DNA of 64,000 nucleotides from positions 62,001 through 126,000 of the forward strand of contig NZ_JAMXMB010000011.1 of the NCBI RefSeq assembly GCF_024055635.1. Direction: 5' to 3'. Below the pieces are notes generated by a model that was not told the DNA's origin, did not search any database, and saw only the letters and a list, made by a program, of their open reading frames with translations. The stretch comes from Microbacterium yannicii (lineage in GTDB: Bacteria > Actinomycetota > Actinomycetes > Actinomycetales > Microbacteriaceae). Positions 46,360-54,142 of this stretch are shown one piece after another. How positions within the stretch are numbered: position 1 is the stretch's first letter; the number at the start of each line of letters is the position of its first letter. The position numbers were made by a program, and so were the translations under genes.

Positions 46360-47166
46360 GTGAGTGAATCGGGCACGAGCCAGGGCGCGCGGTTGGGCTT
46401 CTCGCCTCGCGTGGCGGAGTCGATTGCAGCCGACCTGCGCAAGCGCATCCTTCGCAGCGAGTCGGACAACGTGCCTCTTCCGCGTCAGGACGACTTGACG
46501 GCACAGTACGGCGTGAGCGGCCCTTCGCTGCGCGAGGCTCTGCGCATTCTCGAGGCCGAGGGGCTGATCACTGTGCGCCGCGGCAAGTTCGGCGGCGCCT
46601 ACGTCCACAAGCCCAGCTGGTCGTCGGCCGCGTACGCGTTCGGGCTCTCGCTGCAGGGGCAGGGTGTCACGGTGGCCGACCTCGCCGCCACCATCCTGAC
46701 GCTCGAACCGATGTGCGCCGCGGCCTGCGCCGCACGGGCCGACCGCGGCGAGACGATCGTTCCCGCGCTCGAAGCCAGCCTGACCGAGACCGAGGCCCAC
46801 ATCGGCGACGGCGCGCGGTACTCCGCGGCTGCACGCGTGTTCCACGACATCCTCGTCGCCGGCCTCGACAACCAGACGATGCAGTTGCTGGTGCGCAGTA
46901 TGGTCGCGATCTGGTCGATCCAGGAGCAGATCTGGGCGGAGTCCGCCAATGCCGCGTCCCAGTACCCCGGCGTCGAGCCGCAGAAAGAGTCGTTCCGGAC
47001 CCACGCAGCGCTGGTGCGCCTCATCGCCGAGGGCGATGTCGAAGGCGTCACAAAGCTCGCTACGGCGCACCTGCGGGCCACGCAGGCCATCGTCTTGGAG
47101 CGATACGGCAACGAGGTCGTCGACGGTTCCTCGCTCGCAGCGGTTCAGGCCTTCAAGAGCCTCTGA
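46360..47166 (+). CDS. GntR/FadR-family regulator of the island
   Basis: The 268-residue protein has a winged helix (DDLTAQYGVSGPSLREALRI, then LEAEGLITVRRGKFGGAYV, about residues 40-85) and an FCD domain. FCD features include FHDILVAGLDNQTMQLLVRS and AHLRATQAI. The start is GTG. It directly follows the second ACAD pair and converges with an SDR at a 1-bp gap. It is the best candidate to bind the AT-rich palindromes in the island promoters, with an acyl-CoA or free acid as the likely ligand. Confidence 0.9.
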   Translation: MSESGTSQGARLGFSPRVAESIAADLRKRILRSESDNVPLPRQDDLTAQYGVSGPSLREALRILEAEGLITVRRGKFGGAYVHKPSWSSAAYAFGLSLQGQGVTVADLAATILTLEPMCAAACAARADRGETIVPALEASLTETEAHIGDGARYSAAARVFHDILVAGLDNQTMQLLVRSMVAIWSIQEQIWAESANAASQYPGVEPQKESFRTHAALVRLIAEGDVEGVTKLATAHLRATQAIVLERYGNEVVDGSSLAAVQAFKSL

Positions 47167-47167
47167 C

Positions 47168-48022
47168 TCAGTCCAAGAAGAAGTCGCCGTCGAGGCCTTC
47201 GTCCCGGCCCGAGTAGGCGTAACCCGAGAAGTCGGTCACGCCGGCTTCTCGGAGCACGTCGTCGTCGATGAGCAACTGCCCGGTGCGCGCTCGGGACCGG
47301 GTGGTGAGGATCGCGTATGCAGCGTCCGCCATGATCTCCGGTCGCCGCGCGCGGGCCAGCGCTTCGTCGCCGCCGAGCAGGTTGCGCACAGCATCCGTCC
47401 CGATCGTGGTCCGCGGCCACAGCGAGTTCGCCGCGATGCCTGCCGACGCGAACTCCGCGGCGATCGTGAGCGTCACCAGGCTCATGCCGTATTTCGACAG
47501 GAGGTAGCCGGGAAACTCGGCGAGCCACCGCTGCGACGTGAGATTCAACGGCGGGCTGAGCGTGAGCACGTGAGGGTTCTCGCTCTCACGCAGATGCGGA
47601 AGGCAGGCCCGGGTGAGCATGAAGGTGCCCCGGGTGTTGATGTCCTGCATGAGGTCGTACTGCGCCGGCGTGAGGCCCAGCGTCCCCCTCATCCGCAGTG
47701 CGCTGGCGTTGTTGACGCAGATGTCGATGCCGCCGAAGGAGTCGACCGCCGCGGCGGCGGCCGCAGCGACGTCATCGTCTGATCTGACGTCACCGACGAC
47801 GGCGATTGCGCGTCCGCCGGCGACCTCGATCTGGGCGGCAGCGTCATGGATGGTCCCGTTCAGACGCGGGTCGGGCTTGTCCGTCTTCGCGAGCAGCACG
47901 ATGTTGGCGCCGTCGCGGGCCGCTCGCAGCGCGATCGCCAGGCCTATGCCGCGGCTGCCGCCCGACATGACGATCGTCTTGCCTTTTAGCGTGCCGTGGA
48001 GCTCGAGCGAGGACAGGGTCAT
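47168..48022 (-). CDS. SDR oxidoreductase 4 of the island (HSDL2-like)
   Basis: The 284-residue SDR has IVMSGGSRGIGLAIALRAAR, NNASALRMRGTLGL and a YLLSKYGMSLVTLT active site. It also has the LAKTDKPDPRLNGTIHDAA insertion and the LWPRTTIGTDAVRNLLGG segment typical of the HSDL2/SDR hydroxysteroid-like subgroup. It lacks the SCP2 domain that some members carry. Its start overlaps the enoyl-CoA hydratase stop by 4 bp in a TetR/SDR/hydratase/SDR operon. Confidence 0.9.
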   Translation of the reverse strand: MTLSSLELHGTLKGKTIVMSGGSRGIGLAIALRAARDGANIVLLAKTDKPDPRLNGTIHDAAAQIEVAGGRAIAVVGDVRSDDDVAAAAAAAVDSFGGIDICVNNASALRMRGTLGLTPAQYDLMQDINTRGTFMLTRACLPHLRESENPHVLTLSPPLNLTSQRWLAEFPGYLLSKYGMSLVTLTIAAEFASAGIAANSLWPRTTIGTDAVRNLLGGDEALARARRPEIMADAAYAILTTRSRARTGQLLIDDDVLREAGVTDFSGYAYSGRDEGLDGDFFLD

Positions 48023-48792
48023 GCCTGCTTCTCTTTCTGACGATGGACGAAGCCGCGGATGAGCGATGCTGCTGAAGTGGATGCCGCCGCCGCGACGAGC
48101 GCCGCCCGTTCGGCGTCGAGCGCGGCCGCGTACTGACCGTCGGTGTCGCCGCGCAGCAGTCGTCGGGTCGCCGACATGTGCGCTTGCGAACGGCCGGTGG
48201 CCGACGAGGCGAGCTCCGCTGCGCGAGCGGCAGGATCCGTCTCGACGACCTCGGCGACGAGGCCGGAGCGCGCGGCGGTCGCGGCATCCATCACACCGCT
48301 CAGCGCACTCATCTCGGCCGCCCGACCGAGGCCGACGACGCGGGGGAGCAGGAACGAGACTCCGCTGTCGGGGGTGAGCCCCACCGCCTCGTAGGCGGTG
48401 AGGAACCGCGCGCGCGGCGAGGCGATCCGCACATCGGCGTTCAGTGCGAGGCCGAGTCCGCCGCCGGCCGCTGCGCCGCCGATCGCTGCGAAGATCAGCG
48501 CATCCAACGAGGCGAGCAGGAGCAGCCCCTCATGGAACGTCTCGGCGAGCAGATCGAGGTAGGTGGGGAGGTCGGGCGCCTCGCTCATTTCGCGCACGTC
48601 GCCGCCGCCGCAGAAGGCGCGCCCGCGGGCCGCGATCACCACTGCGGCGGGTGGCTGTCGCTCCAGGTTTCGCATGTGGTCCCGGAATCGGCGCGCGACG
48701 GCGAGGTTGATGGTGTTGGCTGCGTCGGGACGATTCAGGGTCAGGTGCGCGACGTCGTCGGCGAGCACCAGTTCGACGGGATCCGACATCAT
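48019..48792 (-). CDS. Enoyl-CoA hydratase/isomerase family protein 3
   Basis: The 257-residue crotonase has LTLNRPDAANTINLAVARRF, AFCGGGDVREM (first oxyanion site), FAAIGGAAAGGGLGLALNAD (second) and FLTAYEAVGLTPDSGVSFLLP. Two ATGs stand in tandem at the start. It ends with a KEKQA tail overlapping the next SDR. It is placed between two SDRs, suggesting successive hydration and oxidation of a CoA ester. Confidence 0.9.
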   Translation of the reverse strand: MMSDPVELVLADDVAHLTLNRPDAANTINLAVARRFRDHMRNLERQPPAAVVIAARGRAFCGGGDVREMSEAPDLPTYLDLLAETFHEGLLLLASLDALIFAAIGGAAAGGGLGLALNADVRIASPRARFLTAYEAVGLTPDSGVSFLLPRVVGLGRAAEMSALSGVMDAATAARSGLVAEVVETDPAARAAELASSATGRSQAHMSATRRLLRGDTDGQYAAALDAERAALVAAAASTSAASLIRGFVHRQKEKQA

Positions 48793-49551
48793 TCAGCTCG
48801 GCGCCATGCGCAGCGCGCCGTCCATACGGACGGTCTCGGCGTTGAGGTAGTCGTGCTCGATGATCATTCGCGCGAGCTCAGCGAACTCGTCGGGTCGAGC
48901 CAGGCGCTGCGGGAAGGGGATCGAGGCGGCGAGCGACGCTCCCACCTCCGGCCCGAGGCCGGCCAGCATGGGTGTGTCGACGATGCCCGGTGCGATCGTG
49001 TTGACGCGGATGCCGACCGCGGCGAGGTCCCGTGCCGCGGGCAGCATCATGCCGACCACGCCACCTTTCGACGCAGCGTACGCGACCTGCCCGATCTGGC
49101 CCTCGAACGCCGCGACCGAGGCGGTGTTGATGATGACCCCCCGCTGCCCGTGCTCGTCCGGTTCGGTCTGCGACATGGCGGCGGCCGCGAGCCGCAGCAC
49201 GTTGAAGGTGCCGACGAGGTTGACCTCGACAGCGCGACGGAAGAGGTCGAGATCATGCGGGCCCTTCGAGCCGAGCACCTTGCGCGCCGGCGCGATGCCC
49301 GCACAGCTGACGACGATACGAAGAGCTGGTTGATCGGCCGCGATCGAGTCCACCGCGGCCTGCACGTCGTCGGCACTGGTCACGTCCGCGGCGACGTAGC
49401 GGATGCCGGGGGCAGGTGCCGCGTGGTCGACGGCGGCCGGCAGATCGAGAGCGACGACTTGCGCTCCCGACTCGGCCAGACGGCGCGCGGTCGCGGCGCC
49501 CAGGCCGGATGCGCCGCCCGTGACGAGGGCTGAAGTGGTGGCGATTTTCAT
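48793..49551 (-). CDS. SDR 5, 3-hydroxyacyl-CoA dehydrogenase type-2-like
   Basis: The 252-residue protein has SALVTGGASGLGAATARRLA, VVALDLPAA, the long NLVGTFNVLRLAAAAMS helix, GVIINTASVAAFEGQIGQVA and YAASKGGVVGMMLPAARDLA. It also has TIAPGIVDTPMLAGL and the FAELARMIIEHDYLNAETVR ending. These are the marks of the HSD17B10/type-2 3-hydroxyacyl-CoA dehydrogenase subfamily, so this is the most confidently beta-oxidation SDR of the island. It overlaps the TetR gene by 4 bp. Confidence 0.92.
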   Translation of the reverse strand: MKIATTSALVTGGASGLGAATARRLAESGAQVVALDLPAAVDHAAPAPGIRYVAADVTSADDVQAAVDSIAADQPALRIVVSCAGIAPARKVLGSKGPHDLDLFRRAVEVNLVGTFNVLRLAAAAMSQTEPDEHGQRGVIINTASVAAFEGQIGQVAYAASKGGVVGMMLPAARDLAAVGIRVNTIAPGIVDTPMLAGLGPEVGASLAASIPFPQRLARPDEFAELARMIIEHDYLNAETVRMDGALRMAPS

Positions 49552-50153
49552 GCTTCTCCTGCTTCGTCGGAGGGGTGAAGACTGCGGACGATGAGTTCCG
49601 CGAGTGCGCGGTAGGCCGCCGAGTCGTCCAGTCCGGCGGTGGTCTCAATCTCGCCGCGATGGATGGCTTCCATGACCTGTGCGGCGACGGCTCCAACGAA
49701 CGCGGCGTTCTGGTCGCCCGAGGCTGCCTCGCGCACCAGCGACTGCACTTTCTCGGCGGCGGCTCGGGTGTTGGTCTGGTATATCTCCCGGGTGGCCGGC
49801 CAGGCGTCGAGGTCGGCGAAGAAGGTCGCCGACGCGGGGGCGAGCTGCTCCGAGATCGCGACCAGATAGCTCCGGATCTGCTCGAGCGGATCGTCGATGG
49901 TGCGTAGGAGCCGAATCTCGACGCGGTCCGCCGCGCGGCGGAAGAAATGCCTCACGCCGGCCACCACGATCGCCTCCTTCGAGGGGGCGATGCCGTAGAG
50001 GGTCGTCTTAGAGCACTGCAGCTCACGTGCGAGATCCTCGACGCTCGCATCGGCGAAGCCCTCGCGCAAGATGACGTCCACCAGCCGCTCCAGCAGCGCG
50101 ACGCGGCGCTGGGTCTGATTCGACGCAGTCGCCCTATCGCGAAGAAGTGTCAT
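49548..50153 (-). CDS. TetR-family regulator
   Basis: The 201-residue protein has an N-terminal HTH (ILREGFADASVEDLARELQC, then SKTTLYGIAPSKEAIVVAGV). A helical ligand domain follows, with FFADLDAWPATREIYQTNTR. It is divergent from an acyl-CoA dehydrogenase gene and begins the SDR/hydratase operon. A perfect palindrome (AGTACTG-ATCG-CAGTACT) lies in the gap and is its likely operator. TetR proteins in such clusters usually respond to an acyl-CoA. Confidence 0.9.
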   Translation of the reverse strand: MTLLRDRATASNQTQRRVALLERLVDVILREGFADASVEDLARELQCSKTTLYGIAPSKEAIVVAGVRHFFRRAADRVEIRLLRTIDDPLEQIRSYLVAISEQLAPASATFFADLDAWPATREIYQTNTRAAAEKVQSLVREAASGDQNAAFVGAVAAQVMEAIHRGEIETTAGLDDSAAYRALAELIVRSLHPSDEAGEA

Positions 50154-50182
50154 ACTCAGCAGAGTACCAGACTCGCTGATCT

Positions 50183-50200
50183 AGTACTGATCGCAGTACT
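50183..50200. promoter_or_regulatory. Perfect palindrome, probable TetR operator
   Basis: AGTACTG and CAGTACT face each other across ATCG in the 75-bp gap between the divergent TetR and acyl-CoA dehydrogenase genes. A TAATCTTTTGATT half-match of the island motif lies just beyond (50,203-50,215, minus). Confidence 0.65.
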
Positions 50201-50228
50201 GAAATCAAAAGATTAAGAGGATTGCACT

Positions 50229-51380
50229 GTGAGTTCAATCGCCGAAGCCACGTCTGAGATCGCCGACGACCTCCTCTCGCTCACCGCGGACATCTGCGCG
50301 CGATCCCTTGCTCCGTATGCGGCGGCGGCTGAGCAGGCCGAGCGATTCCCTCGGGAGCAGTTCCGCACGCTGGGTCAGGCCGGCCTGCTGAGCCTGCCGT
50401 ACCCGGAGCAGTACGGCGGGGCCGGGCTTCCCGCAGAGCTGTACCTCCAGGTATTCGAGTTGCTTGGGCGTACCTGGGCGTCGGTCGCCGTCGGCGTCAG
50501 CGTGCATGCGTTGGCCTGCCTGCCGATGGCGAGCTTCGGAACCGACGAACAGAAGCGCCGTTGGCTGCCGTGGATGCTCTCGGGCGGATCCCTCGGCGCG
50601 TACTGTCTGTCCGAGGCGCACGCGGGATCGGACCCCGCCGCGATGCGCACCCGCGCGACCCGCGTCGACGGCGGCTACGTCCTCGACGGCGCAAAGGCGT
50701 GGACCACACACGGCGGCGAGGCGGACTTCTACACGGTGATGGCGCGCACGTCGCCCGATCCGCGAAGCGGGATCTCGTGCTTCTTCGTGCCCTCGGACGC
50801 CGTGGGGCTCTCGGCATCCCCTCCCGAGCGCAAACTCGGTCTGACGGCTTCGACGACCGCCACGGTCAACTTCGACGGGGTCTTCGTCCCCGACGACCGG
50901 GTCATCGGCGGCATCGGGGAGGGGCTGCGCATCGCCCTGGCGGCGCTCGACTCCGGCCGGCTGGGGATCGCGGCGATCGCAACCGGCCTCGCGCAGGCGG
51001 CACTGGACGAGTCGGTCGCCTACGCACGCGACAGGGAGGCGTTTGGCCAGCCGATCATCCGGCACGAAGGCGTCGGGTTCATGCTGGCCGACATGGCCGC
51101 GACAGTCGAGACGGGTCGCGCCATGTACCTCACGGCCGCGCGCCGACGTGATCGTAGGCTCCCGTTCACCCGCGAAGCGTCCATCGCGAAGCTCGTCGCC
51201 ACGGATGGAGCCATGGCGGTGACGATGAACGCCGTGCAGGTCCTCGGTGGCGCCGGCTACACGAAGGACTTCCCCGTGGAGCGGTACATGCGAGAGGCCA
51301 AGGTGATGCAGATCTTCGAGGGGACCAACCAGATTCAGCGCCTCATCATCGCGCGCGACCTCGAGCGCGCGGCGAGCTGA
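50229..51380 (+). CDS. Acyl-CoA dehydrogenase (canonical, single-subunit type)
   Basis: The 383-residue protein has the full short-chain ACAD set: YCLSEAHAGSDPAAMRTRAT, LDGAKAWTTHGGEADFYTVM, YARDREAFGQPIIRHEGVGF, VQVLGGAGYTKDFPVERYMR and the catalytic Glu in MQIFEGTNQIQRLIIARDL. Unlike the two heteromeric pairs it should work as a homotetramer. The start is GTG with AAGAGG upstream. It is followed by a thiolase at 15-17 bp, forming the second plus operon of the island. Confidence 0.94.
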   Translation: MSSIAEATSEIADDLLSLTADICARSLAPYAAAAEQAERFPREQFRTLGQAGLLSLPYPEQYGGAGLPAELYLQVFELLGRTWASVAVGVSVHALACLPMASFGTDEQKRRWLPWMLSGGSLGAYCLSEAHAGSDPAAMRTRATRVDGGYVLDGAKAWTTHGGEADFYTVMARTSPDPRSGISCFFVPSDAVGLSASPPERKLGLTASTTATVNFDGVFVPDDRVIGGIGEGLRIALAALDSGRLGIAAIATGLAQAALDESVAYARDREAFGQPIIRHEGVGFMLADMAATVETGRAMYLTAARRRDRRLPFTREASIAKLVATDGAMAVTMNAVQVLGGAGYTKDFPVERYMREAKVMQIFEGTNQIQRLIIARDLERAAS

Positions 51381-51397
51381 GAGAGAAGGAACGAGTG

Positions 51398-52573
51398 ATG
51401 CAGACAGCCGTGATCGTCGATGTCGTCCGGACGCCGTCGGGTCGGGGGAAGCCCGGAGGTGCGCTCGCCTCCATCCACCCCGTCGATCTCGCCGCGCGGG
51501 TACTTTCGGCACTGCTTGATCGCAACGGGCTCGAATCCGTGCAGGTCGACGACGTTCTCATGGGGTGCGTGAGCCAGGTGGGAGAGCAGGGAGCGAACAT
51601 CGCCAGACAGGCGGTGCTGGCGGCGGGCTTCGACGAGAGCGTGCCGGCTGCAACGATCGACCGGCAATGCGGATCGAGCCAGCAGGCCGTGCATTTCGCA
51701 GCGCAGGGAGTGATGGCTGGTGCGTACGACATCGTCATCGCCGCAGGCGTCGAGTCGATGAGCCGCGTCCCGCTGGGCTCCTCGGCCGCAGGTGCCCCGC
51801 CTGCGCCGGGCCTGACGGGCCGGTACCCCGCGGGACTCGTGAACCAGGGCATCTCGGCCGAGTTGATCGCCCAGCGCTGGGAGCTCTCGCGGGAAGACCT
51901 CGACGCCTATTCCGCACGGTCTCATCAGCGCGCGGCGGCGGCCGGGGCCTGCGGGCTGTTCGACTCGCAGTTGGTCTCTGTGGACGTGGCCGGCAGCGAG
52001 GTCGACGTCGACGAAACCATTCGACCGTCGACCACCGTCGCCGGCTTGTCGGCGCTGCCGCCGGCCTTCCTCACCCCCGAGGCCGAGGCGCGGTTCCCGC
52101 AGCTGTCCTGGCACGTCACCGCGGGGAACTCCTCACCGTTGACGGATGCCGCGTCAGCCGCGCTCATCATGAGCGAGAGCAGAGCCACGGAACTCGGACT
52201 ACGGCCGCGCGGGCGGTTCCATGCCTTCACGGTGGTCGGGGACGATCCCGTCATGATGCTCACCGGACCCATACCGGCTACCCGGCGCATCCTTGAGCGC
52301 TCCGGGCTGGTAATGGACGATCTCGATGCGTACGAGGTCAACGAAGCGTTCGCCTCAGTTCCCCTCGCGTGGGAGCGTGAGCTCGCCGCAGACCCCGAGC
52401 GGCTCAATCCCTGGGGCGGTGCGATCGCCCTCGGTCACGCCGTGGGAGCCTCCGGTACGCGACTCCTCGGCACGCTGCTCGCCCACCTCGAGCACACGGG
52501 CGGCCGGTACGGACTCCAGACCATGTGCGAAGGAGGCGGCATGGCGAACGCGACAATCATCGAAAGACTCTGA
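51398..52573 (+). CDS. Acetyl-CoA acyltransferase (thiolase)
   Basis: The protein has about 391 residues from the ATG at 51,398; a GTG three bases earlier is also in frame. Thiolase landmarks are VDVVRTPSGRGKPGGALAS, nucleophile Cys in DRQCGSSQQAVHFAAQGVM, YEVNEAFASVPLAWERELA, the His in GGAIALGHAVGASGTRLLG and the second Cys in TMCEGGGMANATIIERL. It should catalyse the final thiolytic cleavage of a 3-ketoacyl-CoA. It is followed 1-2 bp later by a truncated hydratase frame. Confidence 0.94.
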   Translation: MQTAVIVDVVRTPSGRGKPGGALASIHPVDLAARVLSALLDRNGLESVQVDDVLMGCVSQVGEQGANIARQAVLAAGFDESVPAATIDRQCGSSQQAVHFAAQGVMAGAYDIVIAAGVESMSRVPLGSSAAGAPPAPGLTGRYPAGLVNQGISAELIAQRWELSREDLDAYSARSHQRAAAAGACGLFDSQLVSVDVAGSEVDVDETIRPSTTVAGLSALPPAFLTPEAEARFPQLSWHVTAGNSSPLTDAASAALIMSESRATELGLRPRGRFHAFTVVGDDPVMMLTGPIPATRRILERSGLVMDDLDAYEVNEAFASVPLAWERELAADPERLNPWGGAIALGHAVGASGTRLLGTLLAHLEHTGGRYGLQTMCEGGGMANATIIERL

Positions 52574-52589
52574 CGTGACAGAGGAGGAG

Positions 52590-52757
52590 ATGACCCGCAC
52601 GACGATCAGCAGCGCAGTGGGCTGGATCGAGCTTCACCGTCCGCGGAAGCTGAACGCCCTCAGCGCTGCGTTCGCAGGCGCGTGCGACGCAGCCGAGCGA
52701 AAGGACCGGATGACCCCTTCCGCTCAGACGCCCCGCCGCCGATTCTCTGACCGGTGA
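52590..52757 (+). pseudogene. Truncated enoyl-CoA hydratase (N-terminal fragment)
   Basis: After GAGGAGGAG the frame reads MTRTTISSAVGWIELHRPRK and then LNALSAAFAGACDAAE, which is the normal first 40 residues of a crotonase. Similarity then stops at about 52,700 and the frame ends at 52,757 in unrelated Ser/Arg-rich sequence. The oxyanion-hole segments and the rest of the about 250-residue family are missing. It is the last gene of the thiolase operon and marks the broken right edge of the catabolic cluster. Confidence 0.75.
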
Positions 52758-53431
52758 AGGTCGCCGGTATGGGGCAGTCGCATGAGGATGTGGCACACGG
52801 CACCGCACTGGGCTTTCGCGCGGGCTGCCGCTCGCGTGGCGGGTGCCCTCTCCATCAGTCGGCGACGCTTTTGACTTGCGTGGAAGCTGAATTCGCCCGC
52901 CGGGGAGACTACGCGATCGCTCGCCTGCCGATCGACGAGCCGGTGGCTCGCGTCAAGGCTGTAGCAACACCGCAGTCGAGCCGCGTGCAGGAGCGCCCGC
53001 GTGAACGTCGTGAATCGATGCGGAACCCTCGAACGGGCGCGCGGGTGGGGAAGCGGGCATCCTCTGAGCCGCCGCATGGCACGACGGCGCGGTATCTGCG
53101 AGGTTGTCGGAGCAGCGGTGACTGCCCACGGAACGCTGATGATCTCAGTTGTGTGGAGGCTCGCAACGCCGCAAGGCGCAATCAAGCGCGAAGGAGGGGC
53201 GTCCCCGCGTACCGGGCATCCGTCGATGCGACCCAGGTTGCAAGAGTGATAAGGACCCTGCCCGACACCGGGGTGAGCCTGCGGCAGTTCGCGAAGAAGA
53301 GCGGGGTTGGCCGCACCACGGTTGCCGGCCTCGCTAATGGGAGCGTCCCCAGAGTCCATCCCGACACGCTGGCGCGACTCGCTCGCGCTCTGGATGCGAT
53401 CCGACCCGCGATGGAGAAGGAGAGGGCCTAG
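52754..53431 (+). CDS. Double HGT-GCR zinc-knuckle protein with C-terminal HTH
   Basis: The frame has 225 residues; ATG 52,769 is an alternative start. Two related cysteine units occur. The first has HGT (15-17) with Cys25, Cys31 and Cys42; the second has HGT (108-110) with Cys118, Cys124 and Cys133. Both read HGTxxxxxxGCRS-xx-CP-xxx-(T/S)CVEA and probably bind zinc. Residues 165-205 form an XRE-like helix-turn-helix (VSLRQFAKKSGVGRTTVAGL). The HGT-GCR unit is frequent in actinophage and actinobacterial mobile-element proteins, which suits its place near the island's right end. Function is unknown; DNA binding is likely. Confidence 0.65.
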   Translation: MKVAGMGQSHEDVAHGTALGFRAGCRSRGGCPLHQSATLLTCVEAEFARRGDYAIARLPIDEPVARVKAVATPQSSRVQERPRERRESMRNPRTGARVGKRASSEPPHGTTARYLRGCRSSGDCPRNADDLSCVEARNAARRNQARRRGVPAYRASVDATQVARVIRTLPDTGVSLRQFAKKSGVGRTTVAGLANGSVPRVHPDTLARLARALDAIRPAMEKERA

Positions 53432-53945
53432 AGTCGCATCCGTTCGGCTCCATGGGCCCCAATGCCCTGGACGCGACGAAGTCGTGGCGTCCGCCGCTGC
53501 AGCACCACGTGCGCACATCGCCGCGTGCCTGGACCGCACGGCGCCTCTGGTGGAGTCGGGCGGGGGAGGGCTCGGTCCGTAGTGAGGTCACTCAGACAGG
53601 TCGCGCTCGTGGCGCTGAGATGCGAGGCAACCGACAGTAGCGAATGAGGCGATCGAGGCGGATGGATGCGCTCAGCTTGCGCCCCGATTACGTCCGGCTG
53701 AACGACCTCCAGCATCGCTGAACGTGCCACACAGGACCGCGAACCGCGTCGAATCAACTCGACTGACTACGAAAGGCCGTGGACGCCATCCCGGCGGCCG
53801 GGTTCGACTCCCCCTTTCTGGATGACCGAGGCGAGACTGATACTCGGGTGTTGTTGCCGCGACATGAACTGCGGTGACACGCTTAGCAGACAAGACGATT
53901 ACGTCGACGATCGGTCACGCGCGTAACGCCGGGTAGAGAACTCGT

Positions 53946-53963
53946 GCCCACATGGTGCCCACA
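53946..53963 (+). repeat. Paired GCCCACA repeats near attR (possible integrase arm sites)
   Basis: GCCCACA occurs at 53,946-53,952 and 53,957-53,963, again with an 11-bp period and in the same orientation as the pair near attL. It lies about 105 bp inside attR. Confidence 0.6.
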
Positions 53964-54069
53964 GATGGTCACGGTCGGTACGGGCCCAGAGGGAACGGCA
54001 GCAAATTCTCGGCGGTCGCAAGCCGCGAACTTCCGCCGTTGAGACTGGTTGAGATGGATGTAGCCTCTT

Positions 54070-54091
54070 TGGGTTCAAATCCCACCGTCAC
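54070..54091 (+). other. attR: second copy of the tRNA-Ser 3' end
   Basis: The 22 bases match 29,961-29,982 exactly and continue TGCCA where the tRNA has CGCCA. No tRNA body precedes it, so it is a displaced 3' end rather than a gene. Confidence 0.85.
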
Positions 54092-54101
54092 TGCCATTCG
54101 A

Positions 54102-54142
54102 AACCCACTCAAACTCATCAGACTGATCGAGTTGAGTGGGTT
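54102..54142 (+). terminator. Displaced tRNA-Ser terminator hairpin
   Basis: AACCCACTCAAACTC pairs with GAGTTGAGTGGGTT (one bulged A) just after attR. Its position relative to the repeat mirrors the terminator after the intact tRNA, suggesting it is the original one. Confidence 0.65.

Larger units (their letters stand above)
29961..54091 (+). mobile_element. Probable genomic island integrated in tRNA-Ser(CGA)
   Basis: The ends are defined by the 22-bp direct repeat of the tRNA 3' end. Paired GCCCACA repeats with an 11-bp period lie inside both ends. Terminator-like hairpins follow both repeat copies, as expected if the native tRNA terminator was displaced to the right. The cargo is a compact acyl-CoA catabolic system with AT-rich promoter motifs not seen in the flanking core. 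A truncated gene and a phage-style zinc/HTH protein lie near the right end. No recombinase gene is recognisable, so the element is probably immobile or mobilised in trans. Confidence 0.75.

Noticed and set aside
53800..53825. GGTTCGACTCCCCC considered as a second tRNA 3' end near the island edge.
   Set aside because: The T-stem does not pair over 5 bp and no tRNA body precedes it.
53672..53893. Minus-strand frame considered as a decayed integrase.
   Set aside because: No Arg-His-x-x-Arg or Tyr catalytic motif is present in this or neighbouring frames.
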